Source: Negativicoccus succinicivorans | GTDB taxonomy: Bacteria > Bacillota > Negativicutes > Veillonellales > Negativicoccaceae | Direction: 5' to 3' | NCBI RefSeq assembly: GCF_018372215.1 | Contig: NZ_JAHAJN010000001.1 | Location: forward strand, 186,001-250,000 | Length of the DNA stretch: 64,000 nt | Part shown: positions 24,446 through 34,286 of the stretch, in pieces | Layout of the letters: the number at the start of each line of letters is the position of its first letter | Numbering within the stretch: the first letter of the stretch is position 1 | The notes under the pieces: model-generated | The model's input: only the letters and a program-made list of their open reading frames with translations | Told to the model about the DNA's origin: nothing | Databases searched by the model: none | Program-made: the position numbers and the translations under genes

Positions 24446-26793
24446 CCGAGTGTCACCACTGTCACGCCGCTGCCACCGGACACTGCCGGTGCAAATGAAA
24501 AGGATTTTACATAAGGAATTTTGCGTAATTGCGCGTGAATCCCTTTGCGTAATGCGCCGGTACCTTTCCCATGAATAATTTCCACCGAGGTCAAACCTGC
24601 CAGCATCGCCGCATCCAAAAAAGCGGCTACTTGCGGTTCGGCATCCGCCACCGTCTCTCCGATCAGATTAATGCTTTGCGCCGCCATACGCATTTTCGGA
24701 GCTACTGTCGTGTTGCGAATCCGTTCTTTTGTTTTTACTTCCTTTGGCTTTGCTTCTTGCGGTAACGGGTAAAATAAATTTCTGGCCGCCACCGTAATCG
24801 GCAGACCGGCTAAATCAACTTTGAACTGTTTCCCCTGGATATCAATCACAGTGCCTACCTTTTCCAACGTATCTACATACACCGCTTGCCCGATTTCGAT
24901 CTTGCGAAGCGGGATTTTTGTTCGTTCATTCGCGCTCGGTATAGACAAACGGTCAATCGCTTGCCGCTTCTCATCAACGACCGCCTGCTGTTTATCTTTT
25001 GCCTCTTTAGCGCTGCGTTTCAAATCTTTAATGATTTGTTCGGCATTTACTTTAAGCTCACGCTTTAATTGCCGCGCATCATCACGTGCTTTCTGCAGAA
25101 TGGCTTGCTTTTTACGTTGCAATTCCTGGTTGCTTTCATTCCATTTGGCATGCGATTTTTCCGCTTTGGCAAGCCGCGTTTGCAAGTCTTCCTCCATACG
25201 GGAAAGTTCGCGGCGTTTATGATTCAGTTCTTCGAGTACCTTTTCCATTTCATAATACGCGGAAGCTTGTTTCAATTCCTGCGCGCGAGCCAATACTTCA
25301 GGAATCATGCCAAGACGTTTTGTAATATTGAGCGCCTGACTGTTCCCTGCGATACCGATCTGCAAACGGTATGTGGGTGTAAGTGTCTCATCATCAAATT
25401 CAACATGCGCATTTTCCATGCCGGGATGCGTATAAACGTACTGCTTTAATTCACTGTAATGCGTAGTTACCATGGCGAGTGACCCCAAGCGATGGAAGTA
25501 CTCCAAAATCGCAATCGCAAGTGCCGCACCTTCCACAGGATCCGTTCCTGATCCCAACTCATCCAACAACACCAGATCGTTACTGCCTGCATCTTTCATA
25601 ATTTGAATCAGACGGCTCATGTGTCCGGAAAACGTGGACAGATTTTCCGCCATATTTTGTTCGTCGCCGATCGCCACCCAAATATTTTGGAATATAGGTA
25701 AAACTGCACGTCCCGCAACAGGGATAAAAAGTCCCGCTTGATTCATCGCCGCTACCAGACCCACCGTCTTTAGGGCAACCGTCTTGCCGCCGGTATTCGA
25801 TCCGGTTACCACCAAAATCGAATACCCTTTACCGATTTCAACAGTGATGGGTACTGCACTTTGTTGGGATAAAAGCGGATGGCGAACGGACTCTAAAATA
25901 ATTTCAGCATCAGCGGCAGGTTGCGCTGACCGTCCGTGATCCTCCGCCGCAAGGTAGCCTCGTGCCAAAATGAAATCCAGCTCTGTGGTACATTTTTCTG
26001 TATGCATCAACGGTTGCGCGACCCGGGCCACCTGTTCGGAAAGCACTGTCATTAGCCGCACAATCTCCGTATGCTCCGCCAAAGCTGCTTCTTGCAAATC
26101 ATTATTTAATTCTACGGAAACGAGCGGTTCAATGTAAAGCGTTTGCCCGGTTGCGGAACGATCATGCACAATCCCCGGTACCGCATATTTATACTCCGCT
26201 TTAACCGGTACAACATAGCGCTCATTGCGCTGTGTGACCAACGCTTCCTGTAAATATTTAGTAGTGGTACGATCCTGGATCATTGCTTCCAGTGAATGTT
26301 TCACGCGTTCCTGCAACCGTTCCTGAGTACGACGCAATTGATTCAACTTAGGACTTGCGGTGTCGCGCATCCGTCCACGTTCATCAAACATCGTCTCAAG
26401 CTGTGCCAAAAGTTGCGGCTGCGGCTCAATCTCTGCCGCAAGCGCTGTCAAACGAGGCGTTTCCTGCGCCGCCATAAAGCGGTCGCGAATTTCTTGATAG
26501 GCTTCCAGTGACGAGCGAATCGCCAGCACTTCTTCCACCGTTAAGATCCCTTTTTTCTGCGCTCGTTCCAGTGGCTGACGAATCATCCGCAAGCCTCCGA
26601 AATGCGGTGCCTGTGCATTTTGAATCAGCAGTAATGCCTCCGCTGTTTCGGCTAAGCGTCGTTCAACCTCTCTCGGATCACTGCTGGGATACCATTGCAG
26701 CGCCCATTCCTTGGCACCGTTCGATGCGCAACGTTCTCGTAACCGTTCTTGAATTTTTCCGTAATCTAAGGCCTCTAACGTCTTACGTTCCAT
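24442..26793 (-). CDS. mutS2: MutS2 family ATPase/endonuclease
   Basis: 783 residues. The MutS-core helical part is followed by the ATPase with Walker A 'VTGSNTGGKTVALKTV' and Walker B 'LVLLDELGSGTDPVEGAALA', a long coiled coil (about 510-620), and a C-terminal Smr nuclease domain ('LIGETVADAEPQVAAFLD', 'VEIIHGKGTGALRKGI'). MutS2 has been reported to suppress recombination or to rescue collided ribosomes, with Smr cleaving nucleic acid. The start is ATG 26793, sharing its A with the TAA of the U32 gene (TAATG), with GAGGGA 8 bases upstream. Distinct from the mismatch-repair mutS at 55-58 kb. Confidence 0.95.
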   Translation of the reverse strand: MERKTLEALDYGKIQERLRERCASNGAKEWALQWYPSSDPREVERRLAETAEALLLIQNAQAPHFGGLRMIRQPLERAQKKGILTVEEVLAIRSSLEAYQEIRDRFMAAQETPRLTALAAEIEPQPQLLAQLETMFDERGRMRDTASPKLNQLRRTQERLQERVKHSLEAMIQDRTTTKYLQEALVTQRNERYVVPVKAEYKYAVPGIVHDRSATGQTLYIEPLVSVELNNDLQEAALAEHTEIVRLMTVLSEQVARVAQPLMHTEKCTTELDFILARGYLAAEDHGRSAQPAADAEIILESVRHPLLSQQSAVPITVEIGKGYSILVVTGSNTGGKTVALKTVGLVAAMNQAGLFIPVAGRAVLPIFQNIWVAIGDEQNMAENLSTFSGHMSRLIQIMKDAGSNDLVLLDELGSGTDPVEGAALAIAILEYFHRLGSLAMVTTHYSELKQYVYTHPGMENAHVEFDDETLTPTYRLQIGIAGNSQALNITKRLGMIPEVLARAQELKQASAYYEMEKVLEELNHKRRELSRMEEDLQTRLAKAEKSHAKWNESNQELQRKKQAILQKARDDARQLKRELKVNAEQIIKDLKRSAKEAKDKQQAVVDEKRQAIDRLSIPSANERTKIPLRKIEIGQAVYVDTLEKVGTVIDIQGKQFKVDLAGLPITVAARNLFYPLPQEAKPKEVKTKERIRNTTVAPKMRMAAQSINLIGETVADAEPQVAAFLDAAMLAGLTSVEIIHGKGTGALRKGIHAQLRKIPYVKSFSFAPAVSGGSGVTVVTLG

Positions 26794-29174
26794 TACATAA
26801 TCCCTCGTTGCAAATGTCCGCGCGTTGCCTGCGGGAACACTCCATTCGTAAACTCGGCGCCTTGTAACCATAGCGCCGCGTAAATTTTGACCGCTTGCGC
26901 CAACTCATTTTGTGAAAGCACTGCCGCATCTATGACCACTTTGTGTACACCGTATTGCGAGAGACGGACGAGCGCTGGCGCCATATCTGTAGGCACTGAA
27001 TTAAAAATATGCATGCGCCCGAACTGATCCGTCTGCAAGGGAAATTCTTTTCCCAATCGATCCCGCAATGACCAATCCCGTACTCCATGATCTGTACCTT
27101 TTTCGTCTCCATAGGCGCTATACAAATTATTTTCGGTCACCATTAATTCGGTGCGACCGCAGGCGTATACCCCCAATGAGCCGTCGTATTGGCGTAGAAT
27201 TCCACGAATTTGTGCCAATGTAAGCTCCTGTGAAAGAAAGATGGCGCTCGCACCATGTTGTTGCCAAAAGCGCAACGATTCCTGATTAAACACATTCAGC
27301 GTCGGCGCTACATAAAAGGGCATCTGCGGTGCGAACTCTGCCAATCGTTGCGCATCACTGTACGCGTGAATCAAAATAAAATCCGGTTGTGCAGCAGCCA
27401 TATCTTGAAGCATGCGGTCAACTTCAGCGGCTTCTTTTTGTCGCGTCAGACGCGGCATAGCCAGACCTACGCGAGCATGATGTTGTCGCGAACGCATTAC
27501 TACTTGAGCATAATCTTGCGTGGTATACGTTTCGCCGGTAAATATATCGCCGCCAAAAATAATTTCGTTGGCTTTTTCCGTTAATGCCGTTTCCACTTCT
27601 GCAAGCGTTCGTGCTCGTACTGCTACACTTTTGAGCGATGGTAGCACATGCGGTTTTACTCTGTCGTAAACCGTCGGTACCGCCTGAAAATGACGTTCTT
27701 TATAGGTTTGTAAAATAGCTTCTGTTAATGCTGTCTGTGCTTGCGTACGCACATGATTCAAAACACTTTTAGGCAGCATAAAATGGCCTTCCGTTAAGGT
27801 CACACCCGCCAGTATAAAAGCGGTGTTGCCCAAACGAGAAAGTTGCGTTTTTACAAGATTCAGATCTGTCGGCTGTGTGCGCGCCATCGGTACGTTGAAA
27901 TCACTTACAATTTCAACTGCAATGCCTTCTTCTGTACGAACCTTCATCCGCAGCGGTTCACCGACAACGGCATGCACATCCCAATAGGTAGGAATGGCGA
28001 CGATATCCGCTGTAACATTTGCCGGCTGATCCGAAGATTGCCAATAAAGTTTTGTGTCTTCCTTTGGAAATTCGGCATAGTGGAAGTGCAACTCTTTTTT
28101 CCCAGATTGATACGTTACATCTTTACCGGCGACATAACATAAACCACCGTCTTTAGCGATATATTTATAGACACCGTTTGCGTTCGCCGGAATATGCGAC
28201 ATCGCAAACACTGCCAATTCCTTCGTTTTATCAATTTTGGTAAGAATACCGATCGGTTCGCCATGATAGTTCGGTGCAAAACGTGTTAAATAATCACGAC
28301 CGACGGAGTCGTACCAATACGCTTTTGTAAAACCGCGATTAAAACTTTTAGCTAACATAGTTTGCGCGGCCTGCGCATTGATTTCACCGTCGATCAGTTG
28401 CCGATATGTTTTCACCGTAGTATATACGTAGGGAATTTGCTTCATTCGTCCTTCGATTTTAAGCGAGGCTACTTTAGTTTGCACAAGTTCCGCAATAACA
28501 TCCGTTGAAATCATATCCTTGGGACTTAATACATATTGTTCCGCCGCAGGATTCTTACGTCCGCCGGACGCATCCACCAAGTCATACGGCATCCGGCAAG
28601 GCTGCGCACATGCGCCGCGATTACCGCTGCGGCCACCGATAAAGCTGCTCATCAGGCATTGACCGGAGTACGATACACATAGCGCACCATGAATAAATAT
28701 TTCAATCTCAATCGAAGCCTGCTCTGTAATCTCTTGAATTTCCGCCAGGGAAAGTTCGCGCGCTAAAACAACTCGCGTAAAACCTTCCTTTGCTAAAAAT
28801 TCCACACCGGCAAGATCACTTACCGACATTTGCGTACTGCCGTGAATAGCAAGCAACGGCGCTGCGCGACGAATGATTTGGGCAACACCGATATCCTGTA
28901 CGATAACGGCGTCCACTGAAAGCTCCGCAAGCTCACGGATAAAATGTTTAAAATTCTCCGTCTCCGCATCCGCCACCAATATATTGACCGTCACATAAAC
29001 GGCCACATCATGTAAATGGCACAACGTCACCGCTTCCCGCAGCTCTTCGTAATCAAAATTCACTGCACTTTGGCGCGCGCTGAATGCTTTCCCGCCGAGG
29101 TATACTGCATCAGCGCCGGCAGCAACCGCCGTTTTTAAATGTGCCAGCGACCCTGCTGGCGCTAATAATTCCAT
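26793..29174 (-). CDS. U32 family peptidase / tRNA-rRNA hydroxylation-type protein (with DUF3656)
   Basis: 793 residues. The N-terminal U32 domain has 'LLAPAGSLAHLKTAVAAGAD' and the signature 'HGALCVSYSGQCLMSSF' followed by 'GNRGACAQPCR'. A DUF3656-like domain lies in the middle (about 380-500), with a second TIM-barrel-like U32 half at the C-terminus. E. coli RlhA, of the same broad family, is needed for a 23S rRNA cytidine hydroxylation; others in the family act in tRNA U34 hydroxylation. Which applies is unknown, and a protease role is not supported. ATG 29174 has GAGGTGA upstream. Head of the operon with mutS2. Confidence 0.85.
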   Translation of the reverse strand: MELLAPAGSLAHLKTAVAAGADAVYLGGKAFSARQSAVNFDYEELREAVTLCHLHDVAVYVTVNILVADAETENFKHFIRELAELSVDAVIVQDIGVAQIIRRAAPLLAIHGSTQMSVSDLAGVEFLAKEGFTRVVLARELSLAEIQEITEQASIEIEIFIHGALCVSYSGQCLMSSFIGGRSGNRGACAQPCRMPYDLVDASGGRKNPAAEQYVLSPKDMISTDVIAELVQTKVASLKIEGRMKQIPYVYTTVKTYRQLIDGEINAQAAQTMLAKSFNRGFTKAYWYDSVGRDYLTRFAPNYHGEPIGILTKIDKTKELAVFAMSHIPANANGVYKYIAKDGGLCYVAGKDVTYQSGKKELHFHYAEFPKEDTKLYWQSSDQPANVTADIVAIPTYWDVHAVVGEPLRMKVRTEEGIAVEIVSDFNVPMARTQPTDLNLVKTQLSRLGNTAFILAGVTLTEGHFMLPKSVLNHVRTQAQTALTEAILQTYKERHFQAVPTVYDRVKPHVLPSLKSVAVRARTLAEVETALTEKANEIIFGGDIFTGETYTTQDYAQVVMRSRQHHARVGLAMPRLTRQKEAAEVDRMLQDMAAAQPDFILIHAYSDAQRLAEFAPQMPFYVAPTLNVFNQESLRFWQQHGASAIFLSQELTLAQIRGILRQYDGSLGVYACGRTELMVTENNLYSAYGDEKGTDHGVRDWSLRDRLGKEFPLQTDQFGRMHIFNSVPTDMAPALVRLSQYGVHKVVIDAAVLSQNELAQAVKIYAALWLQGAEFTNGVFPQATRGHLQRGIM

Positions 29175-29196
29175 TATTTCACCTCTTCAAGTCTTT

Positions 29197-29206
29197 ATTA
29201 TAACAT
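29197..29206 (-). promoter_or_regulatory. Extended -10 promoter of the U32-mutS2 operon
   Basis: TG-T-TATAAT on the minus strand (TATAAT at 29202-29197). There is no convincing -35 hexamer at 16-18 bases. The U32 ATG is 22 bases downstream. Confidence 0.5.
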
Positions 29207-29234
29207 AGGTCTTTAACCCGGCCGTCAGCGCTGC

Positions 29235-29272
29235 AAATAAAAAAGAGTCGATGCGTCGACTCTTTTTTATTT
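29235..29272 (-). terminator. Terminator of proS
   Basis: AAATAAAAAAGAGTCGA, loop TGCG, TCGACTCTTTTTTATTT, beginning 6 bases after the proS stop; T6 follows the stem on the minus strand. Confidence 0.92.
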
Positions 29273-29278
29273 GTGCCT

Positions 29279-30994
29279 TTATGCCAGTGACGCCAACAAG
29301 TCTTGCACTCTTGACAAAGCTTTGTCAGACTTCACTTTCGTGATTTCACCACTCCGACGAACCTTGATTTCTACTTCACCGTCTTCAACAAATGTTTTCC
29401 CGACGGTCACACGAACCGGATAACCGATCAAGTCGGCATCTTTGAATTTGATACCTGCGCGTTCTTTACGATCATCAAAGACCGTTTCGATGCCCGCCTG
29501 GGTCAACTCATTATATAATTGTTCCGCCGCCTGTTGCTGTTCTTCATTTTTGCTGTTAGCTGCTACGACGACCACCTGATACGGCGCAATCGCAACCGGC
29601 CAAATAATCCCATCGTCGTCATAACTTTGCTCAATTGTCGCCGCCATCGTCCGCGATACACCGATACCGTAACAGCCCATATAAAAGGGGTGCGACTTGC
29701 CGTTTTGATCCAGGAACATGGCGTTCAGCGACTCGCTGTACTTTGTGCCCAACTGAAATACCTGACCGACTTCAATACCTCGATCAATGGTAATATGACC
29801 GCCGCATTTCGGGCACGCATCTTCATCTGTAATCAGACGAATCGTTTCCACGCGCACATCGGGGAAATCCCTTTGCGGAATAACATGTCGGAAATGCATG
29901 TCGGTTTCGTTGGCACCGCTGACAGCATCTGTCATTTGCATAACTTTCGGATCTACGATGATTTCCAAATCATCCGACGGAGTCAAACCGATCGGGCTCA
30001 GATACCCCGGAACAAGGCCAAGAGCCTGTAACTCTTCATCGCCAGCAAGCGGCAACTCGATAGCGCCAACCAATCCAGCCACGCGCACATCATTGACTTC
30101 TGCCGCGCCCGGAACAACGGCCATGACCAATTTCTTTTCTGCCTGATACATAACGACTTTAATCGTTTGTGCAGCATCAATTTGTAAAAATTGACACAAT
30201 GCCTCGATGGTTTTCTGATTGGGTGTCGCCACTTTTTCGAGCTCTACGCCGGCTGCTTCGCTTTCAATATCCAGTGTTTGCGGACATGCGACTTCGATAT
30301 TTGCCGCATAATCACAATCATGACAACGTACAACAGCCGCTTCGCCGGACTTGGCAAAAGCCATAAATTCATGTGAGCCGCTGCCGCCGATGGCCCCCGA
30401 GTCCGCCTCTACCGGTCGAAAATCCAATCCGCAACGTGTAAAAATGCGACTATACGCATCATACATCTTTTGATAGCTGACTTTCATGCCTGCCGGGTCA
30501 GCATCAAACGAATAGCCGTCTTTCATAATAAATTCGCGGCTTCGCATTAATCCGAAACGAGGCCGAACTTCATCGCGATATTTATTTTGAATTTGATACA
30601 AAGTAAGCGGTAATTGTTTGTACGAAGAAACATCCATTTTGACCAGCGTGGTTATCATCTCTTCATGCGTCGGTCCGAGGCAAAACTCCCGCTGATGCCG
30701 ATCTTGAAGACGGAACATCTCTTCACCGTAGGCACCCCAGCGTCCCGATTCCTGCCAAATTTCTGCCGGCTGAATAATCGGCATCATAATTTCCTGCGAA
30801 CCGATAGCATCCATTTCCTCTCGCACGATCGTTTCAATTTTACGCAACGTGCGCCAAGCCAGCGGCAAAAATGTATATAAACCTGCGCTGAGTTTACGGA
30901 TAAACCCCGCACGCAACATCAGTTTGTGACTCATTACCTCCGCATCTGCCGGCATTTCACGTAACGTGGGACTATATAATTGAGATGCTCTCAT
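29279..30994 (-). CDS. proS: Prolyl-tRNA synthetase (bacterial type)
   Basis: 571 residues, class II synthetase. Motif 1/2 region 'LPLAWRTLRKIETIVREEM' and 'FRDEVRPRFGLMRSREFIMKD'-like sequence, the inserted YbaK-type editing domain (INS, about residues 230-400), motif 3 'YGIGVSRTMAATIEQ' and the C-terminal anticodon domain. It attaches proline to tRNA-Pro and clears mischarged Ala. It overlaps the ispG stop by four bases and ends the long operon that begins at rpsB or pyrH. Confidence 0.97.
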   Translation of the reverse strand: MRASQLYSPTLREMPADAEVMSHKLMLRAGFIRKLSAGLYTFLPLAWRTLRKIETIVREEMDAIGSQEIMMPIIQPAEIWQESGRWGAYGEEMFRLQDRHQREFCLGPTHEEMITTLVKMDVSSYKQLPLTLYQIQNKYRDEVRPRFGLMRSREFIMKDGYSFDADPAGMKVSYQKMYDAYSRIFTRCGLDFRPVEADSGAIGGSGSHEFMAFAKSGEAAVVRCHDCDYAANIEVACPQTLDIESEAAGVELEKVATPNQKTIEALCQFLQIDAAQTIKVVMYQAEKKLVMAVVPGAAEVNDVRVAGLVGAIELPLAGDEELQALGLVPGYLSPIGLTPSDDLEIIVDPKVMQMTDAVSGANETDMHFRHVIPQRDFPDVRVETIRLITDEDACPKCGGHITIDRGIEVGQVFQLGTKYSESLNAMFLDQNGKSHPFYMGCYGIGVSRTMAATIEQSYDDDGIIWPVAIAPYQVVVVAANSKNEEQQQAAEQLYNELTQAGIETVFDDRKERAGIKFKDADLIGYPVRVTVGKTFVEDGEVEIKVRRSGEITKVKSDKALSRVQDLLASLA

Positions 30995-32064
30995 ACCTTT
31001 TTCTCCTCCGCTAGATATTGATTAATTTCTTTCATCAGTTCGTCGACTAAATCATCCTCAGAAACAGTACGCAACACTTTGCCTTTTCGGAACAAAACGC
31101 CTTGACCGTTGCCGCCGGCAATTCCGAAGTCCGCTTCGCGAGCCTCCCCAGGACCGTTGACGACGCACCCCATGACGGCTACACGCAACGGCGTTTTAAT
31201 ACCTTCCAGACGTTTTTCGACTTCCGCTGCCATCTGAATTAAGTCGACTTGACAACGCCCGCAGGTCGGGCATGAAATCATGACCGCCCCATACGTAGAA
31301 TAACCGGCTGCCTGTAAAATCATTTTCGCAACCTTTACTTCTTCTACGGGATCGGCTGTCAATGACACACGAATCGTGTCGCCGATACCGTCAAGCAAAA
31401 GAGCACCAATCCCCATCGCCGACTTAATACTGCCTCGCATCACCGTCCCGGCTTCCGTCACGCCCAAATGGAGCGGATAATCGCATTGATCGGCAAGCGT
31501 TCGATACGCTTCCACCATCATAGGAACATCCGTGGATTTCAGTGAAATTTTCATTTCACGATAATCGGCCTGCTCCAATATCCGAATATGTTCCAACGCA
31601 GAAGCTACCATTCCCTGTGCGGTCGGATGGCCACCGTAGGATTTCAAAATATGCTCCGGCAATGAGCCCGCGTTAATACCGATACGAATAGGAATTCGTT
31701 TCGGTTTGGCTTTCTCGACTACTTTCAACACATTTTCCATGCTGCCGATATTGCCGGGGTTTATCCGCAAACCGTCAACGCCGCTGTCAATTGCATCCAG
31801 GGCCAAGCGGTAATCAAAGTGAATATCGGCTACCAACGGCACGCCGGTTTGCGCTTTGACCTGCTTCAACGCGAGCGCGCTCGCCCGATTCGGCACCGCC
31901 AAACGCACAATGTCACAACCGGCATCCGCAAGTTCATTGATTTGCTTTACCGCCTCTGTGATGTCCGTCGGGGTGAACGTCGACATCGATTGAATAGATA
32001 CCGGTGCATCCCCGCCGATCGCTACTTGTCCTATATGAATTTGTCTTGTTTTTCTTCGTGTCAT
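30991..32064 (-). CDS. ispG: 4-hydroxy-3-methylbut-2-enyl diphosphate synthase (IspG)
   Basis: 357 residues. IspG opens the MEcPP ring in the MEP pathway using a [4Fe-4S] cluster. Cluster Cys residues are in 'SCPTCGRCQVDL' (about 270) and 'MGCVVNGPGEAREADFG'. The N-terminal TIM-barrel has 'GGDAPVSIQSMSTFTPTDI'. It needs an electron donor such as flavodoxin or ferredoxin. A weak SD precedes ATG 32064. Lies between rseP and proS. Confidence 0.97.
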   Translation of the reverse strand: MTRRKTRQIHIGQVAIGGDAPVSIQSMSTFTPTDITEAVKQINELADAGCDIVRLAVPNRASALALKQVKAQTGVPLVADIHFDYRLALDAIDSGVDGLRINPGNIGSMENVLKVVEKAKPKRIPIRIGINAGSLPEHILKSYGGHPTAQGMVASALEHIRILEQADYREMKISLKSTDVPMMVEAYRTLADQCDYPLHLGVTEAGTVMRGSIKSAMGIGALLLDGIGDTIRVSLTADPVEEVKVAKMILQAAGYSTYGAVMISCPTCGRCQVDLIQMAAEVEKRLEGIKTPLRVAVMGCVVNGPGEAREADFGIAGGNGQGVLFRKGKVLRTVSEDDLVDELMKEINQYLAEEKKV

Positions 32065-32078
32065 CCTATCACTTCATG

Positions 32079-33116
32079 TCATTTCAAAAATCGTAAGATA
32101 TCGTTACTCGTCGCATAAATAAAAAGTGCGCCCAAAAGAAACAGTCCCGTCATCTGAATATAGTACAGGTATTTTGGTGGTAATTTTTTACCGATAATAC
32201 CCTCTACCACAATCAGCAATAAATGGCCACCATCCAACAGAGGCACGGGCAATAAATTAAGCAGGCCCAAGTTAAGGCTCAATACGGCGGTAAACATCAA
32301 TAAATTGGCAAACCCGGTACGCGCAATGTTTCCTGCCATTTGCGCTATACCGACAGGTCCTGCCAATTCGCTGCCGGAAACTTTCCCGGTAATCAGCTGA
32401 CCGATGCCTTTCCACATCTGCGCTGTTAAGTTCCATGAACGTTCTGCACCGTACTGAACGGATTCGAACAAGCCTACCGGCCGCGTTTCAATGACGGGAA
32501 GGATACCGAGTACTACACGTCCGTTATCGCTTCCGGGGATCACTTGTAACGTCAGCGGTTCATGGTTACGTTCAACTCGTAACGTAACCACTTGTCCGCC
32601 CCATTTTTGCATATGGGGAGAAATCTCATTCCATTGCCGGATTGGCTCCCCCTGAATCGCTACAATGCGATCGCCGAGCGCTAATTGATGACTTGATGCA
32701 GGCGCCTGTGTAAGAACTTCACCGATGATCGGTTCATCACTCGGTGTAGAAACGCCGTACGCGCTAAACAGACCACTGATCAAAATAATGGCCAGAATAA
32801 AGTTCATAGCTGCACCGGCCACGATCACGATGAAACGTTTCCAAGCCGGTTTATATACGAAGGCGCGACGCGGATCGACTTGATCCTCCTCGACCTGCTC
32901 TTCCGTCATGCCTGCAATACGATTAAATCCCCCGAGAGGAACAGATCGTAAAGAGTACGTTGTTTCTCCCACACGCTTTGACCACAACTTGCTGCCGAAA
33001 CCGACCGCAAACTCATCCACTCGCATGCCTGTCAATTTAGCCGTAATAAAGTGTCCCCACTCATGCACAAGAACAATCACGCCAAATACAAAAATGGTCG
33101 CGATAATAGTCAGCAA
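32079..33116 (-). CDS. rseP: RseP-type site-2 metalloprotease
   Basis: 345 residues. The zinc motif HEWGH ('LVHEWGHFITAKLTG') lies in the first membrane helix. One PDZ domain follows (about 120-210), and the third zinc ligand is in 'LLPVPLLDGGHLL'. These proteases cut membrane-embedded anti-sigma factors or signal peptides. The start is a TTG at 33116 with GGAGG 6 bases upstream; no ATG nearby keeps the first helix. No anti-sigma factor gene is adjacent, so the substrate is unknown. Confidence 0.95.
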   Translation of the reverse strand: MLTIIATIFVFGVIVLVHEWGHFITAKLTGMRVDEFAVGFGSKLWSKRVGETTYSLRSVPLGGFNRIAGMTEEQVEEDQVDPRRAFVYKPAWKRFIVIVAGAAMNFILAIILISGLFSAYGVSTPSDEPIIGEVLTQAPASSHQLALGDRIVAIQGEPIRQWNEISPHMQKWGGQVVTLRVERNHEPLTLQVIPGSDNGRVVLGILPVIETRPVGLFESVQYGAERSWNLTAQMWKGIGQLITGKVSGSELAGPVGIAQMAGNIARTGFANLLMFTAVLSLNLGLLNLLPVPLLDGGHLLLIVVEGIIGKKLPPKYLYYIQMTGLFLLGALFIYATSNDILRFLK

Positions 33117-33128
33117 AGTATTCCTCCG

Positions 33129-34286
33129 TTATTTCGATAATGTCGCAATAAATCCCGTCACTCGCTTGCGAATGGCCCGATCTGCCGCCACAATGTCTTG
33201 CCAATCACGCAATGGTGTCGGCGTATGAGTTACGACCATTTCTTCCGTCACGGTAAAAAGATCTGTAAACGAAATTTTACCTGCAATAAACGCCTTCACT
33301 GCTTCTTCATTGGCCGCGTTATAAACTAATGTCGCCGATTGGCCCATGTGCCCTGCCTGATACGCCAGCGGCAGGGAGCGAAAAACATCTGTTGCCGGCG
33401 GCTCAAATTCCAGTGTACGCTCCGTATCCCAATCCAGCGGAGAATTATTGATCGTCCATCGCTCGGGATACGAAAACGCCAGCTGAATCGGCAATTTCAT
33501 ATCCGGAACACCCAGCTGAGCAAGCACACCGCCATCCCGCAAACGAATCATCGAGTGAACAATACTCTGCGGATGTACAACAACTTCTATTTTATCATAG
33601 TCGACGGCAAATAAATGATGGGCTTCGATAACTTCCAACCCCTTATTAAATAAGGACGCGGAATCAATCGTTATTTTTTGTCCCATCTGCCATGTCGGAT
33701 GCTTTAAACAATCGGCAACGGTTACATTGGCAAGTTGCGCCGCACTATAGCCACGGAAAGGTCCTCCCGAAGCCGTCAATATGACATTTGCCAACGCGTC
33801 TTTGGGAACTGCCTGTAAACATTGAAAAATCGCGCTATGTTCACTGTCTACAGGATAAATGGTAACATCTGCCTCTACTGCTTTGCGGTTAACCAGATCG
33901 CCGGCGGCTACCATCGTTTCCTTATTCGCAAGAGCAATAACTTTGTGTGCATCAATCGCAGCTAACGTAGGCGCGATCCCAATAGCGCCCGAAATGGCTA
34001 CCAAAACGATTTCGGCATTAGCTGCCGCAGCAGCTGCTGTTAACGCTTCCGGTCCGACAATAATTTTTGTCGGACCGGTATAAGTAGCTCGCAGCTGCTT
34101 CCCGGCTTCCCTATCCGTTACCGCAACCAGTTCAGGATGAAACTCCTCGATCTGCTGCCGCAATAAATCAGTGTTACGATGAGCCACCAATACGGTGGCC
34201 TGCAATTTATCCGAATGCTCACGAATAACTTCTAAAGCTTGCGTACCTATCGATCCGGTACTTCCCAATACCGCAATTTTTTTCAT
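33129..34286 (-). CDS. dxr: 1-deoxy-D-xylulose 5-phosphate reductoisomerase
   Basis: 385 residues. NADPH-binding 'GSTGSIGTQALEVI' at the N-terminus, 'ALANKETMVAAGDLV', the metal site 'PVDSEHSAIFQ', and the active-site loop 'TASGGPFRGY'. Converts DXP to MEP, the committed MEP step. Its ATG overlaps the cdsA stop by four bases. Works with ispDF and ispG in this window. Confidence 0.97.
   Translation of the reverse strand: MKKIAVLGSTGSIGTQALEVIREHSDKLQATVLVAHRNTDLLRQQIEEFHPELVAVTDREAGKQLRATYTGPTKIIVGPEALTAAAAAANAEIVLVAISGAIGIAPTLAAIDAHKVIALANKETMVAAGDLVNRKAVEADVTIYPVDSEHSAIFQCLQAVPKDALANVILTASGGPFRGYSAAQLANVTVADCLKHPTWQMGQKITIDSASLFNKGLEVIEAHHLFAVDYDKIEVVVHPQSIVHSMIRLRDGGVLAQLGVPDMKLPIQLAFSYPERWTINNSPLDWDTERTLEFEPPATDVFRSLPLAYQAGHMGQSATLVYNAANEEAVKAFIAGKISFTDLFTVTEEMVVTHTPTPLRDWQDIVAADRAIRKRVTGFIATLSK

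Noticed and set aside
26793..29174. U32 gene as a secreted collagenase-type protease
   Set aside because: No signal peptide and no known protease active site; the domain order matches RNA-modification relatives.
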